This document shows, in pieces, positions 1 through 10,212 of a DNA stretch of 64,000 bases (position 1 is the first letter of the stretch; each line of letters opens with the position of its first letter). Source of the DNA: Gambelia wislizenii (Eukaryota > Chordata > Lepidosauria > Squamata > Crotaphytidae); contig JAUMIR010000005.1 of assembly GCA_030847615.1 (NCBI GenBank), positions 113,179,116 to 113,243,115 of the forward strand. The letters are read 5' to 3'. The position numbers and the translations under genes were made by a program. The notes under the pieces are model-generated. The model made no database searches and was not told the DNA's origin. It saw nothing but the letters and a program-made list of their open reading frames with translations.

Positions 1-107
1 TTTAAAGTGTGAAGCTGCTTTCCCAAAACACTCCTGCAATGCCTCTGTGGCTGTAAGTCTGGAAACATCTCTCTAAATGTCCCCAAGTTCGTAGGTCAAA
101 GGTGTGG

Positions 108-230
108 AACCTTTGGTCTTCTAGATGTTTTGGACTACAATTCCCAAAATTCCACACCACTGGCCATGTTAGCTATGACTTGTGGCAGTTGAAGTCCAAA
201 ACATTTAGAAGGCCAAAGGTCCCCTGCCCA
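108..230. repeat. Short palindromic MITE-like repeat
   Basis: Two inverted arms face each other: one at 110-141 (CCTTTGGTCTTCTAGATG and onward) and one at 191-220 (ending GAAGGCCAAAGGT). They pair over about 30 bases with several mismatches and leave a loop of about 50 bases. Short palindromes reading like 'ccagatgttttggactacaa' are a common non-autonomous DNA-transposon type in squamates. No coding content and no clear target duplication are visible. Confidence 0.6.
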
Positions 231-1060
231 TGTGCTAGGTCAACATCTCATTAACTGGGAAAGGGGACCAGACACTCATTGATGGGGAACCACCGGGGTC
301 CTTTGGAGGAAACTCCCTGCATTTGCACTGAGCAGAGTTGCAAGGGGGGATGACAAACTCTAAGGAACTTACTACCACTTGGCCTGGTGGTAGGGGAAAG
401 AAGGTTTTAGTTCCTGTCTGAGTACTACCAATTATAAGCTACTTTTTCAGAAGTGAGAGGTACCTCATATAAATCTGGGCAAAGAGCTAAACTTGCCAGC
501 AGTTTGTCACCACCTCTGACACACCTCCGATGTGCTGTCTCCAGGGAGCTACCTTTTAGGAACTATAAATAGGTACAGTGTTCCTCCCACTCTGCCAGTT
601 TTTTCTAACTGGGAAAGCCAAAAAGACACAATGACCTGAAATGGTGGCATGCAGCCAGGACAAAATGAAGTTATGAGGTTCTGCTTCTTACACCCTCTGT
701 AACTGTGCCAGTGAAGTGATTGTCCCTAACATGTGCTGTGTGTGTTCCTGACACCAAGTACCTAACCCTCAGATCCCATACCACAATAGGCTGAGAGGTA
801 GGGAGGGATTCCTGGAATACTCAGGTACCAAGCCCTTGCATTCTACCATGGCTCATGGATGGCTTTCACCAAGCCCGTGGTTATGTAGGAGTGGCTGCCT
901 GGTACAGACAAAGAAAGAAAGAGTAGTTTCCAACCCCACAGTGGCCCTTATGGCTCTGCTTGCACTGATCTGCACTCACATGCACACATGCAAAGGCCTT
1001 CTGCAGTCTCTACATGGCCCCCTAATTCTGCCCTTCCTGAACTGTGTGCTTCAACTCACA
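231..1060. other. Anonymous non-coding sequence
   Basis: No recognisable gene, RNA or repeat family was found here. The short ORFs have no domain features. Confidence 0.5.
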
Positions 1061-1997
1061 ACTCAGGGGTGCAAGTGGTGTCTGTATTCTCCACCTGTCT
1101 TGGTACCCTAAGTGGTGAGAGGATGTTGGAGCCCCACCCACAATGCCAGCATTTCCTTGAAATCTGGAGAATTATAAAAGGAGGCCTACAACAGGATCTT
1201 CAGGGATCTTTTCACCTATGTATATCAGTACTAATTGTAGACAGCACTCCAGTTAAAGCTAAACAAAGTATTTTATTTCATGCTTAATACAAAGGGGATA
1301 TGCTAACTTACAGTATAAGAATATACACTCTTAAGTGTAGCCATACAAGGCTATTGAAAAGAAAGGCAGGAAGGCTGGATACAGAGAAATCGGGGTAGAA
1401 GGGTGAAAGTTACCAGTCTCAGAGAAAGAGGCCTGCACAGTGGAGGGACTCAAACAGTATCTGAGGGTGGCACAGGGGAATCCAGTCCATTGAGAAAGAG
1501 AATGGCAAGGCCTCTCTGTGACACACCAGCTGTGCAAAAGATGACTAGGGGTGTGTGGGGGGGTGATATTTATACCCTATTTTAATGGGTGCACTGGATA
1601 TGACAAAGCCTGAATGGCTTTCTCATGGAATGTACAAAAGGGTCCAGAATGGGCTGTTTGCCATCACTTTGGACTGAAGAAACATTGATGGGATTTGTGA
1701 CAACCTCTTAATGTTCAGACAGGTAGGGTATATAGGAAAGATTTTCTGTAGGGTATGGGTCAAGGGCCAATCACTGATTGCATGATTGAAATGATTAGCA
1801 CAGACCCATTAACAGCTGTGTTTTCCACATAATCCTTTCTAGGCTTTCATGATCCTGGACATGACTCAGGTCATAGTGACCTCTGACTGTCCTCCTGTCG
1901 GCTTGACCCCATACATCCCCAGTGAATGTGATCCTGAAAAGTGTCCAGTATGTAAAGTTATGAAACCTTGTGGGAGGTGTAGTAGGGTGTGATAACA
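1061..1997 (+). repeat. LTR-like interspersed repeat, family A copy 1
   Basis: The segment from about 1478 to 1997 aligns clearly with 41669-42098. Shared landmarks are 'acaaaagggtccagaatggg', 'aacattgatgggatttg', 'cctaatgttcag' (or 'cttaatg'), 'gggtatgggtcaaggg' and a common end '...gtagtaggg..taaca'. Both copies stop right after AACA, as an LTR ending in CA would, and their flanks differ beyond it. Upstream of the shared part, this copy has a TATA-like box at 1173. No long ORF is present. Solo-LTR status is an inference because the left end and target duplication were not found. Confidence 0.5.
1173..1180 (+). promoter_or_regulatory. TATA-like box in LTR-like repeat
   Basis: TATAAAAG lies upstream of the part of family A that is shared with 42 kb. 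It would fit a U3 promoter if this is an LTR. It is a single-motif call. Confidence 0.3.
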
Positions 1998-2774
1998 CTA
2001 GCTAACTTTTAGGTGAACAGAAGAAAAGGGCACATGTTAATTTCTGGTCTGATGTCCAGAGCCAGGGAGCATCACCCAAAGGAAGAGCTGGCAGATAGCT
2101 CTCCTAGTATTCCCTTCAAGATATGCATGCCCCCAGGGAAGTGTTATGGCCTGATCTTATTGCAAGCGAATACAGTTAGTAGTGGTGTTTATTTATTGCA
2201 CTTTTAGCCCAAATTCTTGTTGTGTATCATGATTCTGGGAGTTGGGGTGAGGAAAATCACTCTATCCATTGAGTCCTTCTGGTTCTTGGTTAAAAGCAGG
2301 GATGGATGAATCTGTGTATTTCTGTGTCAGAATTACAATAATTGATCTGCAGTGTTTTAAGAAGAAATTCACACACATACATTTCTTGAGTACACAATTG
2401 CGGACCCAGACCGGACAGCCCCACTGCCCCCTCGAATAATGACAGACACTCAGATTAGATTGACTATGTATTGCTTACAGATAACTTCAGAAAACACAGT
2501 TAGGTACAGGTTAGTAATATACAAACGTTGAGGTATATAATGATATAATATTGAGGTAGATTAAATTGATATATATATTGGCAATAATTGGCCGCAACTT
2601 GCCAACTAATGGTTGGCGGCAATGTATGGGTCGTGAGCTCCACCCACCCACACATGTGGGGGGCGTGGGGGGCGGTCCATCCCGGCTCCCCTGCATGAAG
2701 GAGAGAGGTGCTGGCCGAGCCGTCCACTCGACGCTCTCTCCTTCCCTGTAAACAAACATATATTAGCAGCTAGC

Positions 2775-2842
2775 AGGGGTCTCCCTTGAGCTTGAACTTG
2801 GCTTTGAACTTGGACCTGCACTTGAACTTGACGGAGACCCCT
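2775..2842. other. Perfect 10-bp hairpin enclosing TTGAACTT repeats
   Basis: AGGGGTCTCC at 2775-2784 pairs perfectly with GGAGACCCCT at 2833-2842. The 48-base loop is a degenerate tandem repeat of TTGAACTTG. The second R1 copy keeps the stem (34479-34487 with 34513-34521) with a 25-base loop, so the stem is kept while the loop repeat number varies. Confidence 0.7.
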
Positions 2843-2968
2843 GAATATCCAACTTCTCATGACCCAAACATCCACCGGCAAATTGCGACAGAGATGAACT
2901 GAGGGAGGGAGGGCGGGTTCCGCTTTCAGGCGCGGCGGAGAGCGTTGCTGCTGCCTCCGCCGCTGCCT

Positions 2969-3014
2969 CGGATCTGGGTGGGCACGCAAGCGCGCTGCCC
3001 TTTACCCAGATCCG
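2969..3014. other. Perfect 11-bp stem-loop
   Basis: CGGATCTGGGT (2969-2979) pairs perfectly with ACCCAGATCCG (3004-3014) around a 24-base loop. The equivalent stem in copy 2 is 55455-55462 with 55492-55499, and two of its pairs are replaced by other complementary pairs. Confidence 0.7.
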
Positions 3015-3018
3015 TAGA

Positions 3019-3052
3019 CCAATCAGAGGCGAGCTAGCTCGCCTCTGATTGG
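3019..3052. other. Perfect 34-bp palindrome with outward CCAAT/ATTGG ends
   Basis: The 34 bases from CCAATCAG to CTGATTGG read the same on both strands, centred on GCTAGC at 3033-3038. The ends are CCAAT boxes in opposite orientation, the core site for NF-Y. Copy 2 keeps the same arms at 55506-55542 with an imperfect centre. Confidence 0.85.
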
Positions 3053-3107
3053 CCTAGCCTCCTTTTTTCCCCTCCCCACCGCCGAGGGTGACGGGAAGGA
3101 GAAGGGG

Positions 3108-3118
3108 AAGATGGCGGC
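3108..3118 (+). promoter_or_regulatory. YY1-type motif overlapping an ATG
   Basis: AAGATGGCGGC matches the known YY1 consensus used near transcription starts and in LINE 5' UTRs. Copies 2 and 3 keep ATGGC in the equivalent place (near 55609 and 34902). Confidence 0.55.
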
Positions 3119-3419
3119 CCGCATGACGGCCATGCGGTCGCCGCTTCCCCCCCTCCCCCCCGCCTCGCCCAGGACAGCGCTCGGCGAGCGAGGAGAGGAA
3201 AGGGGGGGCAGGGCCAGGAGGCTGCTTTCTGGGGCCGCCGGCCGGGCCGCAAATAGGCCCGCCGGCCAGCGTCGAGCCCCCTTCCTCCAATATATATGCA
3301 TTCGGTATGTCTCTTCCTTGTTTTGAATGATCTCTCAAAACGTGTCTGTTTACTAAAAAGCAACACCTTACTCTTGTTTGCAGCATGGAGTCAGTACGTG
3401 AGGACAATGACATCATCTG

Positions 3420-5639
3420 AAACCGGAACCCATTCGTGAGATAGTAATATTGTCCTTGTGTGTTCCTCTTCTGTTTTTTTTTCCCCTTCTACATCTGATA
3501 ATCTCCCTAGTAGGGCAGGGTCTCTTTTTTCATGTGTTCTGAATTGCATTGAGTTTTTGGTTATCAACAAATAAATGAACATGATTATTTTCATTCTTTT
3601 TAGAGAAAACCTTAATCTCCCTTCTTGACTATACAGCTGATCCTACTCTCATATCTGAGCTTCTCTATACAGCTTCCTGTTAACAGCCCTCAGAGGTTCT
3701 CGAGGTGGAGGTTTATCTACATGCAAATAGAAAGTTCATTTGATGTAATTATCTCAGTGTTAAAGCAACCAGTTAGTATAAGTTGTTTCTAACAGAGCAA
3801 GACATGAGGGGAATCTCTTCTAAAATGACCAGATGCCAAGGAGGAGGTTGTATCTTTAATTGCCTATGAATGATAAACTACACCCTGTTAAAAAAATTCC
3901 TCTTCTAAACAACTATTGAAGTTACAAGCACAATGTCTGCCCTGGCATCTGGACACCCAGCTCCTGCTTCTTTGGACAGATAACTCCTTTTCATGGATAA
4001 TTGGTTCTAATGACGGATTGATCAAGAGAGATAGAGAGGTCATCACTTAGACAAGTCCATTTAGTAACCACCACTAATTAAACAAAGCAATTTACACTTT
4101 GACAAAGAGCCCGCTGAGACAGGAATTGCCAGAGACATGTACAGAAAAGCTTTCCAAGAGACAACGGTTCATTAACCAGAAAAAGACTTTTGATTTTACT
4201 GGTTCCATAGTTTGCAGCACTTTTCATAGAACAATTCGTTAGAGTGCACTATTTCAGTTTAACAACTAGGGAGTATTGACTTCCACAACATGTATTTCAT
4301 CTTTTAATTTCCCCAGATGCATAGTATATATTATACGCACATGCATAAATGGATTGGAATGTAACTGCCTGTATGCTTATCCAGCATTTCAAAAGCTTCA
4401 GTGCAGTCATACTATACATTCTCACTAACACCCAATAGTAATAGCAATTAATATCTGTCTTGTGTGTAAAACCCTGATCAGCATTTATTTCCTGCCTGCC
4501 TGCCTTCCTTCCTTGTCACCTACTATCCTTACTCTATTTCCTTATTTTTCCCTTCTGTTTACACCTATCCAGAAATATGTCTCTTTAAATACAGTAGGTC
4601 ATGCTGTTGTGGAAACCTACACAGAATTGTAGTGCATATGCAAGTGATCAGCAGTTTTGATGTTGTGCCTCCATAAGTAGCATGGAAGCAACAATGTCTA
4701 TAGGTGGTGGTGGCACATATGTATGTCTGTGTAGGGGAAGAAATTCAATGGTTTGGCTAGCAAGGGGAGTGCACAGCATATGCCCAAGGGTTACATGAAG
4801 ATCACAGGCTGCAAGTTGCATACCCCGGCTGTATAAGCTCAGCAGCAAATTAAGCAGCACTGTCATGGAAGGCAGCAGGCATGGTGATGTAGTTCCTTGA
4901 CCCTCTACAAACTACCCACTCCTGATGTATGGTTACGTGCCGTTCTAGAAAAATATGCCAGTTCCCCCAACTGAGGTGCATGCACATTTATAGATTAGTA
5001 GCTCTGCAGCGACTCTTACAGTGACAGATATTTTGAAACTGTGTAATGGGATATGTGAATATCTCACAGACAGGCTTATGCTTTTCAGTGAACCATTGGT
5101 TAGTTATCTTACTTGGAGACAAAGATTTTGAACTGGGCTGCTTGTGAAAGTACGTAATATATAGAGCTTAGAAGCACCTAGTTACACAAAATTATTTACT
5201 TGTAATTAATGTATTTCCCCAATAACAAAGGTATAACTATATTACATTACAATCGTAACTTAACAAGGGATGCTTTCAATACTTATGAAAGGTAACTGTA
5301 TTCTTAGTTATTTTTATAGTTATGGGACGTGTCCTCACTAAATGGTAAACAAGAAACATCACATGGTACAAGTGTTGACATGTGCTGTGTCTTATGCTGC
5401 TACCTTATAGTTTGTGGTAGCTATTGAGGGTAAAATGAGGTAGATGGGAGAACAGATCTTGCAGGTTTGTCCCTTTCAAGAAATGAAACAAACAAACAAA
5501 CACACAAAGTATTACTTTTAAAATGTAGCTATAATGACAACTACTTTTGAGGTCTTTGAACTATAAATTAACTAATTACTTTCCTCAATAGTAACTTCCT
5601 TACACTCTGAATAAAAAGGCTGGCATAAGTTAACACACC
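3420..5639. other. Anonymous AT-rich sequence
   Basis: Non-coding, with short low-complexity patches such as the CTGCCTGC/CTTCC tract near 4490-4515 and (AAAC)n near 5488-5505. No gene or named repeat was recognised. Confidence 0.5.
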
Positions 5640-5890
5640 AGAAAGGGTTTACCCTAATACCCAAAAGATACCACATGCTATCTGATCTTGGAAGCTAAGC
5701 AGAGTCAGCCCTGATTAGTACTTGTATGGGAGACCACCAATGAATGCCAGGTGCTGTAGGTTGTACTGTATTTCAGAGGAAGGAACCACCTTGCCTAAGA
5801 AAATCCTATGGCATTCATGGTATCACCATCAGTCAACAGCCAACTTGAAGGTTCACGTGCACACAGACACACACACACAAATTAACACAA
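5640..5890 (+). repeat. 5S-rRNA-derived SINE (Sauria 5S type)
   Basis: The head (about 5655-5762) follows 5S rRNA closely, with 'tctgatcttggaagctaag', 'ttagtacttgtatgggagac' and 'gccaggtgctgtaggtt', which cover the internal promoter A and C boxes. The tail has 'ttgcctaagaaaatcctatg', 'agtcaacagccaacttgaag' and a (CA)n end, typical of squamate 5S SINEs. It is an old copy with many substitutions and is not a 5S gene. Confidence 0.85.
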
Positions 5891-6582
5891 ATGAAATAAA
5901 AGTGTAAGTATATTACCTGGTAAACAAGCCACATTTCAAGATTGTGTGATGAGATTCAAAGGAAAACAGAATCTCTGTACCTTTCTTAGAAATAGAAAGA
6001 AAGAATTTGGCAGGCATAGCTTGTCATGTAGGTGAGTAGAGGGAAGGGAAAAGTTAAACTTGCTGAAATTTTCCATTCCTAGCTTATGCACTAACTTAAA
6101 GAGAACTGCATATTTCTGTTTCCAATTAACGTACTCAAGCGGGAGGGGGAGTGTAATATGATATATGTACAGAAATCCACTGAATTTGAGATGAGGACTG
6201 TCATTTTTTGTCCAATTCTGCTAGCCTACCACTATTTCTTTCTCTTTTTCTTGATTATACCTTGTGCTGCTGGACAAATTCAGCCTCTATGTCAAGAAAT
6301 TAAATGAAACACAAAAGAAGCCAGTGCACCCTGAATATGCGTCAGACTTTTCTCCATTTGATTGTTTCTCATTTTCCATTACAATGCTTTGTGCAATTGT
6401 GCAAATTCACTCCTGATAGTCTCCTTGCTGAGAAATGAAATAAAATACAAAGCAATCATGTGCCATTGCTATAGAGAATAGATAGCTGGACAATTTTCCT
6501 CTGAGCTTTAACAATCGGTGCAGAGCCAGCTCAAGGAGAAAATGGAAGCTCAATGATGACCTCACAATATAACTGTTATAAC
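5891..6582. other. Anonymous sequence
   Basis: AT-rich and non-coding. No feature was recognised. Confidence 0.5.
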
Positions 6583-6859
6583 AGAGCCCGGGTGGCACAG
6601 TGGTTAAATGCCAGTACTGCAAGTCACCACAATGCAAGTTCGGTTCCAGAGGGCTCCAAGGTTCACTCAGCCTTCCATCATTTCATAGATCAGTAAAATG
6701 AGTACCCGGCTTGTGGGCGCAATCAGCTAACACACATTGGAAATAATGCAGTGTAGATGTGTAAATTGCTATTGCTTAAAACAATTTGTAAGCCACTCTG
6801 ATAGCCTTGTGTCTGAAAAGCAGGATATAAATAACTAATAAAAAAAAAATAAATAAATA
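6583..6859 (+). repeat. tRNA-derived SINE, family S1 copy 1
   Basis: It begins AGAGCCCGGGTGGCACAGTGG, where TGGCACAGTGG is an A-box, and continues to a B-box-like GTTCGGTTCC. The body has 'gtaaaatgagtacccggc', 'agctaacacacattgg' and 'taagccactctgatagcc', and it ends in (AAAT)n. A second copy lies at 51836-52098. Confidence 0.8.
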
Positions 6860-7980
6860 TAGTGAAAGGTCAGAGATACCCAATGAAAGCATAATGTTGA
6901 GCCATAGTTTGTGATTTTTGTTAGGAAAAAACAAAATGGTTAGGCATTATACATGACTACTTACAATGATCAAAGACTGATTACAAGTTATGGTGTGCAG
7001 AATCATAGGTTGGAGTGGGCTTACAGATCAGGTGGGTGCAGTTGGGTAACAGATCTTCCTCAAGCAGCAACATGAGGAAGAAATATATGATGAAAATAAT
7101 TGGTATCAAATGATTCAGCAAGGCTTTCTAAAATATGGGCCGTAGCTGGACAACTAAAATGGGAGGTATTTGAGGTTCTGCTTCAGGCAGCAAAGTGTTT
7201 TGGGTTAGAGTTGGCAATCTTTCTATGACTATACTAATTGCTAGTTTGCATGCTTGCTGACTTCCTGTTGTTTGCTTTTTCCACACCAACTCTAGCCTGC
7301 ACACTTTTTCTCTTTTCTCTCTTCGTTTAGACCATGTATTTGACTATGCAAAAGTAATCTGTAAGCAAAGCTGTTTTATTTGTGTTTACAAAGAAGAGTG
7401 GTTTTATTTCTTTTTCTGCTTGACCATGGATGTGTGTGTGTGTGTGTGTGCACGTGGTACTGGTTGCTGTTCAGTTTCTATGTTTTCAGTTGATTATTCT
7501 GCTAGAGATATCCACTACAGTTTGTCATGTTTCTCATCATTTGGTATGGTAACATCAATATAACATCCAGTGGGACTTTCCTTCATGCCTAGATCCAGCC
7601 CAGAATGTGTCCATGCAACCATCCCCTTTATTTCCTGTCACTCTCTTCTCAAAAGTTTTTGAACCATGTTTGTAGATTCTCAGTCTTATTGTATTTAAGC
7701 CAAAATAATCATATTCTTCCCTGCTAACCAATTCCTCCGTTGTTTTTTCCTGTGTCTGTTTTAAATTGTGTAACCCAGTTTGGATAGCAACACTTTGTTC
7801 TCTGTAAAGTATTAGATACATACTAGCTATGTCCGGTGTAACATACACTGTTATCTGCATATATAAAATGCTTCAGTATGATTCTGTTTCCATTCCCATT
7901 CTGCTGATTGACCACTTAGGAAACATGTCAAGAGTATGATCATGTGACACATTAATATATAACCTTTCAAATCAACTATG
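6860..7980. other. Anonymous sequence with (TG)n
   Basis: Non-coding. A (TG)n microsatellite lies at about 7431-7450. No gene was recognised on either strand. Confidence 0.5.
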
Positions 7981-7984
7981 ATGG

Positions 7985-8465
7985 CTAATTTCATGCTGAG
8001 GGTCCCTCCACCACTGCCATGCAACCATACATACACACACACACAATGGTAGACGCACACACCACACACACCAGGATGAGAGAGCCCCTCCATCACCATG
8101 CAACCACATGTACACACACACATACCGTGCAACACACCACACTACACACACACACCACATGCACCAGAACATGAGAGCCCCTCTGCTGCTGCCATGAAAT
8201 CGCACATATACACACAAACACCACACTAAACACATGAGCAGTAGGATACAAGAGCCCCTCTGTCACTGGCAACCATGCATACACACACCACACTACACAC
8301 ACACCATGCATGCCAGGATGTGAGAGCCCCTCTGCCTCCACCATGCAATGCACAAGCACACAAACACCCCACACTACACACACACCCTACACTACACACA
8401 CACACACATGCTACACATACACAGAACCCACATGTGGCAGGATGTGAGAGTCCCTCCACCGCCAT
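7985..8465. repeat. Variable-length minisatellite rich in (CA)n
   Basis: About five to six units of roughly 70-110 bp. Each has a core like 'gagagcccctctg..ccaccatgcaac' followed by a (CA)n stretch with 'accacactacacaca', and closes near 'ccaggatgtgagag'. Unit length varies mainly in the (CA)n part. Frames that stay open here on both strands are a by-product of the repeats. Confidence 0.75.
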
Positions 8466-8582
8466 GTTTAGAAAGGACTTGAAGTTTTCCACATGTTTTC
8501 TCCCCAAGACCCAAGACGAAGGAACTGCTACAGACAGCACAAAAGGCCCAGGGTGCCTTTTGGTCCCTGGGCAGTGCCCAGG

Positions 8583-9870
8583 GACTAAGATGCCAAAGGA
8601 GCCAGGCAGTACAGAAAGGCCCAAGGCAGCACAGAAAAGCCCCAGGCAGCAAGAAAGGTCCAAGGCAGCACAGAAAGGCCCCCAGACCCAAGGCAGCATA
8701 GAAAGGCCCCCAGCCACACAGAAAGGCCCCAATCTCCAGGTCCCAAGCTGCATAAAAAGGCCCCAGGCAGCACAGAAAGGCCCCAGATGGCAGACTGCAC
8801 AGAAAAGCTCCAGGACACACAGAAAGGCCCCAGACCCCAGGTAGCACAGAAAGGCCACAGGCCCCTGGCAACACAGAAAGGTCCCAGGCCTCTGGCAGCA
8901 CAGAAATCACAAAAAGGCCCTAGGCCACACAGAAAGGTGCCAGATCCCAGGCAGCAAGTTGAAAGTCACCAGACCCCAGGCAGCACAAAAAGGCCACAGG
9001 CCCCTGGCAGCACAGAAAGCACAAAAAGGCCCTAGGCCACACAGAAAGGTGCCAGACCCCAGGCAGCACAGAAAGGCCCCAGACACCACAGAAAGTCAAA
9101 GGTCCCCAGGGCCCAGCCAGCACAAAAAGGCCACAAGCTTCTGGCAGCACAGAAAGGCCCCAGTCCCCAGGCCACACAAAAAGGCCCCAGGCCACACAAA
9201 AAGGCCCCAGGCTGCACAGAAAGGTCCCAGACTCTAGGCAGCACAGAAAGGTCCCAGGGAGCACAAATAGGCTCCAGGCCACACAGAAAGGCCCCAGACG
9301 CCACAGAAATTTAAAAGGTCCCATGACCCAGGCATTACAAAAAGGCCCCAGGTCCTCTAGGACCCTGGCAGCACAGAAAGGCCACAGGCCCCTGGTAGCA
9401 CAGAAAGGCCCAGGCCCTAGGCCCCTGGCAGGCCAGAAAGGTCCCATGTACCTGACATCACAGAAAATCCCCAGGCCCCAAGCAGGACAGAAAGTCCCCA
9501 AGGTCCCAGGCAGCACAGAAAGGCCCCTGGCCCCTAGCAGCAAAGAAGGGCCCCAGGCCCCAAGCAGCACAGAAAGGCCCCAGGCCCCAAGACCCCAGGC
9601 ACCACAGAAAGGCCCCAGGCCCCAAGCAGTACAGAAAGCCCCCAAGGCCCCTGGCAGCACAGAAAGGCCCCAGGCCCCAAGCAGAACAGAAAGGCCATAG
9701 GACCCAAGGCCCCTGGCAGCACAGAAAGGCCCCAGGCCCCAGGTCCCAAGCCCCTAGGCAGCACAGAAAGGCCCCTGGCCCCAGGCCCCAGCCTATACAA
9801 AAAGACCCTAGACCCCAGGCAGCACAGAAAGGCCCCAGGCAGCCTTTAAAAGGCCCCAGGCAACACAGAA
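8583..9870. repeat. 1.3-kb minisatellite, unit like CAGCACAGAAAGGCCCCAGG
   Basis: Dozens of imperfect units of about 18-26 bp are built from CAGCACAGAAAGG plus CCCCAGGCCCC, with variants such as CCACACAGAAAGG. It abuts the (CA)-rich minisatellite upstream. Stop codons are rare in both orientations, which gives long frames such as 8920-9660 and 8392-8910 on the minus strand and 8275-8844 on the plus strand. Their repetitive Gly/Leu/Phe/Cys or Gln/Lys/Gly/Pro composition reads as translated satellite. Confidence 0.9.
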
Positions 9871-10056
9871 AGGTAGGACGGGAGGAAAAAGAAGAAAGAA
9901 GAGGGTGGGGGACACACAGAAAGCAGCATTATTTTCCCCCATGCATGCACATTAAGTCAGCAAGGTGGAGCTGGCTGAGTATTTACTTATTGCAACTCAA
10001 CAGGCAAAGATGTGGCTGTAGGCCAAGGAGGTGGTGCTGAAAAACACCATAAAGCT

Positions 10057-10120
10057 GCTGATTGGCTGGTGAACAGAGCACCACGATTGGTTGAGTATGT
10101 TTCCCAAGTGGCCAATCAGC
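10057..10120. other. Inverted CCAAT arms beside the minisatellite
   Basis: GCTGATTGGC (10057-10066) is perfectly inverted relative to GCCAATCAGC (10111-10120), with a third ATTGG near 10086. This is the same arrangement as in repeat R1, but without its GC-rich surroundings. Confidence 0.5.
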
Positions 10121-10212
10121 ACACTGGGAATGGCAGCATACCCAAGAGAATTATAGAGAGAGATAGTGCTATATGAATAATAACGATTATATGTACACAT
10201 AGATAGACAGGA

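Larger units (their letters stand above)
2398..3293 (+). repeat. Promoter-like interspersed repeat, family R1 copy 1
   Basis: This roughly 0.9-kb unit recurs at 34140-35050, and its GC-rich half recurs at 55440-55775, all in the same orientation. Copies 1 and 3 share, in order, a pyrimidine-rich start ending in 'acagacac', an AT-rich block with 'tattggcaata', a hairpin built on GGTCTC/GAGACC, and a GC-rich block containing an ATG inside ATGGC. Copies 1 and 2 share inverted CCAAT arms and an ending like 'cggccagcg.cgagcccccttc'. There is no match to a transposase or reverse transcriptase. It could be a LINE 5' UTR, an LTR or a non-autonomous element. Confidence 0.6.
2885..3293 (+). promoter_or_regulatory. 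CpG-dense promoter-like block
   Basis: This is the densest CpG stretch in the window. It contains GCGCGGCGG-type runs, inverted CCAAT sequences inside a perfect palindrome (3019-3052) and a YY1-type AAGATGGCGGC at 3108-3118 that includes an ATG. A 71-codon frame opens at this ATG (3111-3326). High CpG content in an otherwise CpG-poor region suggests a young or unmethylated insertion. Because related copies exist, repeat origin is more likely than a host promoter. Confidence 0.55.

Noticed and set aside
2885..3293. CpG-island promoter of a host gene with first exon at 3111
   Set aside because: Related copies at 34.9 kb and 55.6 kb make it a repeat. No downstream exons were found. Not fully excluded.
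5655..5762. 5S rRNA gene
   Set aside because: Many substitutions in conserved 5S positions and a SINE tail with (CA)n follow, so it is a 5S-derived SINE.
8920..9660. 246-codon minus-strand ORF (and 8392-8910, 8275-8844)
   Set aside because: Lies entirely within tandem minisatellite DNA. The repetitive residue pattern and openness in several frames show it is a repeat artefact.
7985..9870. CRISPR array
   Set aside because: Tandem units have no unique spacers of constant length and the DNA is vertebrate.
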